Part shown: in pieces, positions 6,086-10,860 of the stretch
Layout: the number at the start of each line of letters is the position of its first letter
Numbering within the stretch: position 1 is the stretch's first letter
NCBI GenBank assembly: GCA_030044775.1
Contig: JASICF010000299.1
Span: 1 to 10,860, forward strand
Direction of reading: 5' to 3'
Source of the DNA: Candidatus Sulfotelmatobacter sp.
GTDB lineage: Bacteria > Acidobacteriota > Terriglobia > Terriglobales > Acidobacteriaceae
Length of the DNA stretch: 10,860 nt
The notes under the pieces: generated by a model
The model's input: only the letters and a program-made list of their open reading frames with translations
Told to the model about the DNA's origin: nothing
Database searches by the model: none
Program-made: the position numbers and the translations under genes

Positions 6086-6627
6086 CAGTGTACAGCGGCG
6101 GCCATTAGCGCCAGAGCCAGCCCAATTACGCTTAGGACGATCCCGGCATGCCAGAAAAGTCTGCGGCCGGAAAGCAAGGTAATTGAAGTGATTACCAATC
6201 CAATTTCAAGAAACACTTCAGCCAGGTCGTAGCGGTCGGCGCGATTCCTCTCGACCGCCACTTCGCGCTCAAAGTCGCGCGCTTTATCCTGAATGTCCTC
6301 TTTTTCTTTTTTGTAGCGTTCTGCTTCCTGGGCAGACTTGTCGTGAAAGCTGGCCATTGCTCCGGCATCCTTGCTGGTTGCCGCCGCGGCAAAATCGGCG
6401 AACAACTCATCCTGGTGCTCGCGAATATTTTTCGCCTGATAGTATGCCCACTGATCGGAGGCTTTCGCCTGCAGCACAACTTCTTCGGTATGCGCCCGGT
6501 GCCCCAGCAGTGATACCACGGCCACCAGCACTGCCAGCACCGCCATGGTCAAGGAAACCGGCGCCAGGCTGGGATCGTGGTGGCCGTGCTCGGCATGCTC
6601 TTTAAGTTCTTCGAGTTCGTCGCTCAT
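6085..6627 (-). CDS. DUF4337 membrane protein
   Basis: A 180-aa protein of the DUF4337 family, function unknown. It has a short His/Glu-rich cytoplasmic start (MSDELEELKEHAEHGHHDP), a first membrane helix (about residues 23-42), a long charged helical region (45-135) that includes the family-typical QWAYYQAKNIREH segment (59-71), and two closely spaced C-terminal membrane helices (about 138-153 and 158-178). I chose the ATG at 6627. A TTG four codons upstream is possible but has its purine run too close. The His-rich N-terminus (HAEHGHHD) could bind metal, but that is speculation. It is convergent with the amidinohydrolase gene. Upstream, across about 200 bp holding a G-rich repeat, lies the YjbQ gene on the same strand. 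Confidence 0.85.
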   Translation of the reverse strand: MSDELEELKEHAEHGHHDPSLAPVSLTMAVLAVLVAVVSLLGHRAHTEEVVLQAKASDQWAYYQAKNIREHQDELFADFAAAATSKDAGAMASFHDKSAQEAERYKKEKEDIQDKARDFEREVAVERNRADRYDLAEVFLEIGLVITSITLLSGRRLFWHAGIVLSVIGLALALMAAAVH

Positions 6628-6771
6628 ACGTTGCCCCAAAATCCTTTTTGCGAAGATGGACCGTATAAGTGACCGATGTTACGGATTCCCGTTCATTCGA
6701 GCAAGTGCAGTTGTTATTCGGCGCGATGCGGATCAACGTCCACCGGACACAACTGGCGACGGAACCCCAAT

Positions 6772-6817
6772 CCCTGAACCCTGGCCCCTGACCCCTGGCC
6801 CCTGACCCCTGACCCTG
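6772..6817. repeat. heptamer tandem repeat, C-rich on plus and G-rich on minus strand
   Basis: About six and a half copies of a 7-bp unit CCCCTGR, with slight decay at the edges (CCCTGAA, CCCTGG, CCCCTGA, CCCCTGG, CCCCTGA, CCCCTGA, CCCTG). On the minus strand this gives seven runs of three or four G separated by 3-4 nt, which fits a G-quadruplex motif. It lies 6 bp past the 3' end of the YjbQ gene and about 145 bp upstream of the DUF4337 start, both on the minus strand, so any read-through RNA would contain the G-rich form. Confidence 0.85.
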
Positions 6818-6823
6818 CCTTTT

Positions 6824-7237
6824 CTACTCCCCCATCACTTTCACAATCACGCGCTTGTCCCGCTGCCCGTCAAACTCCGCGTAGAAAATTCGCTGCCAGG
6901 TTCCGAAATCGAGTTTACCCGCCGTGATCGGCACAATCACTTCGTGATGAATCAGCAGCGCCTTCAGGTGCGAGTCGCCGTTATCTTCGCCGGTGTCATG
7001 ATGTTTGTAGTTCTTGCGAAACGGCGCCAGGTGTTCCAGCCACTGATCGATATCCTCAATTAATCCGCTCTCATTGTCATTTACATAGACCCCGGCCGTG
7101 ATGTGCATCGCCGAAACCAGCACCATGCCCTCTTTGACTCCACTTTTGCGAACAATTTCTTCTACCTGCGGTGTGATGTGTACATAAGCCCGATGTGTCT
7201 TCGTGTGAAACTTCAAATACTCGGTTGTAACTTTCAT
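6824..7237 (-). CDS. YjbQ/UPF0047 family protein
   Basis: A 137-aa member of the YjbQ (UPF0047) family, full length for the group. Signature residues are MHITAGVYVNDNESG (44-58) with His45, Asn53 and Glu56, then HHDTGEDNGDSHLKALL (79-95), HHEVIVPI (97-104) and the closing GTWQRIFYAEFDG (112-124). The conserved His/Asp/Glu cluster forms the presumed active site of a trimeric single-domain protein. E. coli YjbQ has been reported to give weak thiamin phosphate synthase activity, but the physiological role is unsettled, so I give no symbol. The ATG at 7237 has an AGGAG ribosome binding site 9 nt upstream (7247-7251). It has its own probable promoter and seems to be a single-gene unit. Confidence 0.93.
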   Translation of the reverse strand: MKVTTEYLKFHTKTHRAYVHITPQVEEIVRKSGVKEGMVLVSAMHITAGVYVNDNESGLIEDIDQWLEHLAPFRKNYKHHDTGEDNGDSHLKALLIHHEVIVPITAGKLDFGTWQRIFYAEFDGQRDKRVIVKVMGE

Positions 7238-7251
7238 AAAAAATCGCTCCT

Positions 7252-7270
7252 GGCTAGCTCGATTCTAGCC
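7252..7270 (-). promoter_or_regulatory. possible -10 with overlapping inverted repeat before the YjbQ gene
   Basis: On the minus strand TAGAAT (7262-7267) could be a -10 element 24 bp upstream of the YjbQ start codon, giving a short leader that contains the AGGAG ribosome binding site. It sits within an inverted repeat GGCTAG-N7-CTAGCC (7252-7270), which might be a regulator site or a small 5' hairpin. No good -35 is visible at 17 bp, so confidence is low. Confidence 0.35.
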
Positions 7271-7460
7271 GAGGAGAACGGGCAGCCTGGGCCAACACAT
7301 CGCAACCCGATTCGCTCTTGACGCGTGCATCCTGTACACGGGCGCTGAAAAACGGCGCTGCTGGCCTTGTCCGGCATTACGTCAGTAACCCTATTTCCAC
7401 AGCAGATCACAGAAATTCTCCCCGTCTTGCGGCATACTCGCATTACGTTGGGAGGCTGCG

Positions 7461-7685
7461 GTGCCGTTTCGTCTGGATTATCTTTCTTGTATTCTCACGA
7501 TTGCTTCGACTCTTCTGCTGGGAAAACGTTGCTGGGAAGGCTGGGTGCTTGCGGCCATCAACAGTGCGGTGGTGTGTGTCATCGGATTTCGCACCGCTCA
7601 GTTTGGCTTCATTCCGGCCAATGTTTTCTGCATCGGCCTGTACGCGGTGAACCTGCGGTCCTGGCGTAAGCCAGAAGCCCACTAA
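7461..7685 (+). CDS. small integral membrane protein of unknown function
   Basis: A 74-aa hydrophobic protein with three likely membrane segments: residues 7-20 (YLSCILTIASTLLL), 28-43 (WVLAAINSAVVCVIGF) and 48-64 (FGFIPANVFCIGLYAVN). It ends in the polar tail RSWRKPEAH. The start is GTG at 7461, supported by a strong GGGAGG ribosome binding site (7450-7455) 5 nt upstream. The charged GKRCWEGW loop after the first helix and the small-residue spacing resemble fragments of PnuC-like or other small semiSWEET-size transporters, but I cannot assign a family. Three Cys residues sit in or near the membrane segments. It is flanked by the divergent YjbQ gene and the DUF3300 gene 210 bp downstream. It looks real from its ribosome binding site and membrane pattern. 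Confidence 0.65.
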   Translation: MPFRLDYLSCILTIASTLLLGKRCWEGWVLAAINSAVVCVIGFRTAQFGFIPANVFCIGLYAVNLRSWRKPEAH

Positions 7686-7895
7686 ACTGACGATGTAGAT
7701 GTCGAATGAATGGTCCTGCCTGAGGTGTGTGCTGCGAGGTTTTCTTCCCATATACAACCCATCTCACAGCAAAAAGTTTCGTAATTCTCCGGCAATATAG
7801 CTCTGAAGTTTACCGCGCTCGATGCGCAACCAATTTTCCGGATTCGTGTCTATACAAGCGAGCAGTCGAGAAGGCAGTTTGCAAGGAGAAATCGA

Positions 7896-8786
7896 ATGCG
7901 AACCTCAAAGCTGTTAGCGAAAGTGGCGACGGCCGTCCTGGTCGCGACTATGTCGTTGGTATGGGCGGTCACGCCCATGATCGCGCAGGATCAGGCTCAA
8001 CCGCCGAGTTTTACACCGGATCAGCTGGATAGGCTGGTGTCGCGCGTGGCATTGTATCCGGACTCACTATTGGCGCAGGTTCTTGCGGCGGCAACGTATC
8101 CCGATGACATTCCCGACGCCGCCAAGTGGGCCGATGAGCACCACTATCTGAGCGGCGACGCGCTGGCCAACGCAATACAAGCCGACCAGTTGCCCTGGGA
8201 TCCCAGCGTGCAAGCGCTGCTTCCATTCCCTGGCGTGCTCGAACGCATGGCCGATGACATCGATTGGACGCGAGATCTCGGCAATGCTTTTCTTGCGCAG
8301 CGCCAGGACGTAATGGATGCCGTGCAGCGCATGCGGCAGAGAGCCAAAGATTTTGGTTATCTGCGAACAAACGATGAAATTGTTGTAGGCGGCGGCCCGT
8401 ATATCACAATTGATCCCGTCGATCCGGCGTTCGTCTGGGTGCCGGCCTACGATCCCTTGGTTGTGTTCGTTGCCCCGCGTCCGGGATTCTTTGTTGGCGG
8501 CGCGATCGGCTGGGGGTTTGGATTCAACATCGGCGTCTGGTTCCGTCCTTGGGGGTGGGGATGGAGCAGCTTCGATTGGGGCGGGCATGTGGTCATTCTT
8601 GCCGGCCATCCCTGGGGAAGAGTTTGGGCGAACCGGTTCGTTTATGTTCACCCGTGGGGTCCCGGGATTCGCCGCTGGGCGGTGGCCAATCGCGCGGAGG
8701 GACATACGTTGATCCGCCGCGACGAGGCTGAGCGCCGCGCAGCCCGTGAGGGACGAGCAAGGCCAGCGGAGATGCACCACCGATAG
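7896..8786 (+). CDS. DUF3300 secreted/envelope protein
   Basis: A 296-aa exported protein of the DUF3300 family, function unknown. Residues 1-30 form a signal peptide (MRTSKLLAKV, hydrophobic core, cleavage near MIAQ-D). The DUF3300 domain covers about 40-190, with the hallmark LVSRVALYPDSLLAQVLAAATYP (47-69), the segment DQLPWDPSVQALLPFPGVL (97-115) and PAFVWVPAYDP (177-187). Residues 190-262 are unusually rich in Gly, Trp and Phe (for example GWGFGFNIGVWFRPWGWGW, 205-223), suggesting a membrane-associated or beta-rich part. The tail is Arg/Glu-rich. The ATG at 7896 has an AGGAG ribosome binding site 7 nt upstream. A weak TATACA at 7851-7856 could be a -10, without a clear -35. The gene ends in a strong terminator and is convergent with ftsK. 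Confidence 0.9.
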   Translation: MRTSKLLAKVATAVLVATMSLVWAVTPMIAQDQAQPPSFTPDQLDRLVSRVALYPDSLLAQVLAAATYPDDIPDAAKWADEHHYLSGDALANAIQADQLPWDPSVQALLPFPGVLERMADDIDWTRDLGNAFLAQRQDVMDAVQRMRQRAKDFGYLRTNDEIVVGGGPYITIDPVDPAFVWVPAYDPLVVFVAPRPGFFVGGAIGWGFGFNIGVWFRPWGWGWSSFDWGGHVVILAGHPWGRVWANRFVYVHPWGPGIRRWAVANRAEGHTLIRRDEAERRAAREGRARPAEMHHR

Positions 8787-8802
8787 AGCTGGGCAAATAC
8801 CG

Positions 8803-8838
8803 AACAGGCGCGGCTTCACAGCTGCGCCTGTTTCTCTT
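8803..8838 (+). terminator. strong intrinsic terminator between DUF3300 gene and ftsK
   Basis: AACAGGCGC (8803-8811) pairs with GCGCCTGTT (8824-8832), and the stem continues inward through a G-T wobble and GCT/AGC, giving 13 continuous pairs closed by a TCAC tetraloop (8816-8819). On the plus strand it runs into TCTCTT. It fits termination of the DUF3300 transcript. With the convergent ftsK stop at 8857 it could also act on the other strand, though that side has no clean T-tract. Confidence 0.75.
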
Positions 8839-8856
8839 GGTGTCGCCGCAGGCGCG

Positions 8857-10860
8857 TTACCGCATGCTCTCTTCGATTTCTGAAATCCAGTCCGGCCGCT
8901 TGAGCACCTCGCGGGGTTTCGGCCCGTCCGCCGCGCCGACAATACCGTCCTGCTCCATGAGGTCGATCAGATGCGCCGCGCGGCCATAGCCAATTCTCAG
9001 CCGCCGCTGCAGCAGGGAAGTAGAAGCCTTGCCGAACTCCACTACGAGCCTCACCGCATCCTGATACAGGGGATCGTTTTCCTCGCCAGCCTCCGTTGAA
9101 ACTTCACCGCTGCCCGCGCCACGTCCCTCTTCGCGCTCCTCCGCTGGAGGCTCCAGGAATTGCTGTTCATACTCGGCCGAGCCTTGCTGCTTCCAGAATT
9201 CCACCACCGCGGCAATTTCTTTTTCCGTCACCAGCGGCGCATGCAGCCGATGCACCCGGGCCGATCCGGAAGGCAAATACAACATATCGCCTTTACCGAG
9301 CAGCGCCTCGGCACCGTTTGAATCGAGAATAGTTCGGGAATCAACCTTGGTCGCGACGCGGAACGAAATCCTCGCCGGAAAATTAGCCTTGATCAGCCCC
9401 GTAATCACATCGACGCTGGGCCTTTGAGTTGCTAAGACAAGATGAATGCCGACTGCGCGCGCCATCTGCGCTAAACGCGTAATCGATTCTTCCACGTTCG
9501 ACGAATCGAGCATCATGAGATCCGCAAGTTCGTCGATGATGATTACGATGTATGGAATCGGTTTATCGTCGGAGTCTTCCTCAAATAAGCTCGGCGTCGC
9601 GCCGGTGTCGAAGAGCCGGTTGTACTGGTCGATATTCCGCACGCCCTTCGCCGCCAGCAGTTTCAGCCGCCGCTCCATCTCGCGCACCGCATTGCGCAGC
9701 GCATTCGCGGCCAGCTTCGGCTCGGTGATGATCGGCGTATAAAGATGAGGAACTCCTTCGTAATTTCCCAGCTCCAGCCGCTTCGGATCCACCAGAATCA
9801 GCCGCACCTGATCCGGCGTCGCTTTGTACAGAATCGACATGATGAACGCGTTGATCGCAACCGACTTTCCGGAACCGGTCGAGCCGGCAATCAGCAGGTG
9901 CGGCATACCGTTCAGATCTGCCGTGACGATGCGGCCGTTAATGTCTTTGCCCATCGCCATCGTCAGCTTCGATTTCGACCCCATGAATTCCTGCGACTCA
10001 ATGTTCTCCCGCAGCCAGATAATCTCTCGCTCGCGGTTCGGCACCTGAATGCCTACCGTTGATTTTCCCGGCATGCGCTCGATCAGGATGCTTTCGGCTT
10101 TCAAGGCCAGGCACAAATCGTCCGTGAGATTCGTAATGCGGCTGTACTTGATTCCCGCGTCGGGCTTGAACTCGAAAGTGGTAACCACCGGTCCAGGATT
10201 GATCTGCGTGATCTGCCCGTGTACATCGAACTCCGCATACTTTTCCGTGAGCACTTGCGCCAGCAATTTCAGTTCATCCGCATCCACCGCCTGCTGCTCA
10301 TCCGGGCGCTGCAGCAAGCTACTCGAAGGCAGCTTGTAACCACCGGCGATCTTTGGCATGGTTGTCTTTGCCTTGTGATCGCTGTCGGCGCGTTGCGTCA
10401 CCTCAGGCTCGGTGCCCTCACCCTCTGTCAGGCCCAGCGAAGCAGAGGCATCCCTATCCCGGCCACGATTCTCCGCCAGCGATTCGTGCAAAATCCCGCC
10501 AGTTGCCGGACGTTCCTCCTCGAACATCCGTTCAATCCCCGTTCGGCGCGGCTCTGACGTTCTCCCCGGTTGATCCGCGACATTCGAGCGCGCAATCATC
10601 TGCGTCTTGACTGCCGGCTTCGAAATCCTGCGCTTCTCCAGTTCTTTCTGCTGCTTGCGTTTGAGCCGTTCTTGGCGCCAATCCTCGTAGCGGTTCCAGA
10701 GCGCCGTCACAAAAGCGAAGCGAGTTGGCATCCAGAGTTGTACGGTCGAAAACGAAAATGCAGTCGTCAAATAGAGCGCGACAGCCAGCACGCTGGCGCA
10801 AACCAGGTACGCTCCCGTCAGATTCAAATAGTGAATCAGCACATCGCCGACAATTCGTCC
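8857..10860 (-). CDS. ftsK: DNA translocase FtsK, C-terminal two-thirds
   Basis: FtsK pumps chromosomal DNA at the division septum, guiding dimer resolution and segregation. The visible part (667 codons) lacks the N-terminus: the frame continues past the right edge with GRIVGD before the first possible GTG (10842), which matches the middle of the FtsK membrane domain. Counting from that GTG, residues 8-31 are the last membrane helix, 50-160 a charged low-complexity linker, and 165-560 the RecA-like motor. The motor has Walker A GSTGSGKS (320-327), Walker B IIIDE (434-438), ATQRPSVDVITG (471-482) and FRVATKVDSRTILD (494-507). An acidic linker (565-590) follows, then the gamma winged helix (591-661, including SLLQRRLRIGYGRAAHLID), which reads polar KOPS-type DNA sites in characterised FtsK. 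It is convergent with the DUF3300 gene and separated by a terminator. Confidence 0.96.
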   Translation of the reverse strand, partial: GRIVGDVLIHYLNLTGAYLVCASVLAVALYLTTAFSFSTVQLWMPTRFAFVTALWNRYEDWRQERLKRKQQKELEKRRISKPAVKTQMIARSNVADQPGRTSEPRRTGIERMFEEERPATGGILHESLAENRGRDRDASASLGLTEGEGTEPEVTQRADSDHKAKTTMPKIAGGYKLPSSSLLQRPDEQQAVDADELKLLAQVLTEKYAEFDVHGQITQINPGPVVTTFEFKPDAGIKYSRITNLTDDLCLALKAESILIERMPGKSTVGIQVPNREREIIWLRENIESQEFMGSKSKLTMAMGKDINGRIVTADLNGMPHLLIAGSTGSGKSVAINAFIMSILYKATPDQVRLILVDPKRLELGNYEGVPHLYTPIITEPKLAANALRNAVREMERRLKLLAAKGVRNIDQYNRLFDTGATPSLFEEDSDDKPIPYIVIIIDELADLMMLDSSNVEESITRLAQMARAVGIHLVLATQRPSVDVITGLIKANFPARISFRVATKVDSRTILDSNGAEALLGKGDMLYLPSGSARVHRLHAPLVTEKEIAAVVEFWKQQGSAEYEQQFLEPPAEEREEGRGAGSGEVSTEAGEENDPLYQDAVRLVVEFGKASTSLLQRRLRIGYGRAAHLIDLMEQDGIVGAADGPKPREVLKRPDWISEIEESMR

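Noticed and set aside
6772..6817. Heptamer array as a CRISPR or phage attachment site
   Set aside because: The units are only 7 bp with no spacers, and no cas, integrase or transposase gene is nearby.
7238..7460. Possible small genes or RNAs in the gap between the YjbQ gene and the small membrane protein
   Set aside because: Beyond the possible YjbQ promoter/inverted repeat and the GGGAGG ribosome binding site, I saw no coding pattern, no clear promoter and no stable conserved structure. A 69-codon minus-strand frame there lacks any supporting signal.
8067..8942. 291-codon minus-strand open frame
   Set aside because: It is antisense to the DUF3300 gene, crosses its strong terminator and overlaps the end of ftsK. 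Its Arg/Ala/Pro-rich composition is typical of a shadow frame.

Overview
The window looks like ordinary chromosomal DNA from a moderately GC-rich free-living bacterium, most likely an acidobacterium (Acidobacteriota, class Terriglobia). That is an inference from the gene mix: DUF3300 and DUF4337 proteins, a single-domain DDAH-like amidinohydrolase, an intergenic heptamer repeat, and a SecG with a Pro/Ala-rich tail. No mobile element, phage gene, CRISPR array or rRNA was seen. The genes are mostly housekeeping, and I see no clear undescribed defence or mobile system.

Layout, left to right. Positions 1-2474 carry minus-strand genes, read from the right: secG, then a YtxH-domain protein, a DUF948-like coiled-coil membrane protein, a TlpA-type thioredoxin, and the start of a short conserved hypothetical gene that runs off the left edge. 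A tRNA-Leu(GAG) gene (2534-2618, minus) with its own extended -10 promoter lies just upstream of secG. Next is isocitrate lyase aceA (2722-4203, minus). It is divergent from an IclR-family regulator (4362-5153, plus), which is followed by a DDAH/amidinotransferase-fold hydrolase (5223-6050, plus) with an intrinsic terminator. On the right are a DUF4337 membrane protein and a YjbQ/UPF0047 protein (both minus), a 74-residue membrane protein (plus), a secreted DUF3300 protein (plus) ending in a 13-bp-stem terminator, and the convergent ftsK (minus), which runs off the right edge.

The most informative regulatory region is 4204-4361 between aceA and the IclR gene. It holds two nearly identical 18-bp palindromes (TGTTCA-N6-TGAACA) centred 73 bp apart, about seven helical turns. 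Each has a -10-like hexamer inside it. One sits where an aceA promoter should be. The other coincides with the -10 of a well-formed promoter (TTGCCG-N17-TATAAT) reading towards the regulator. The simplest model is that the IclR protein binds both sites, controlling the glyoxylate-bypass gene aceA and its own gene, and through read-through the downstream amidinohydrolase gene.

Other points of interest are a seven-base tandem repeat (6772-6817) that could form a G-quadruplex in minus-strand RNA, a C-terminal tail of about 44 residues on isocitrate lyase, a helical region of unknown function in the TlpA-like protein, and the tRNA-Leu(GAG)/secG adjacency.
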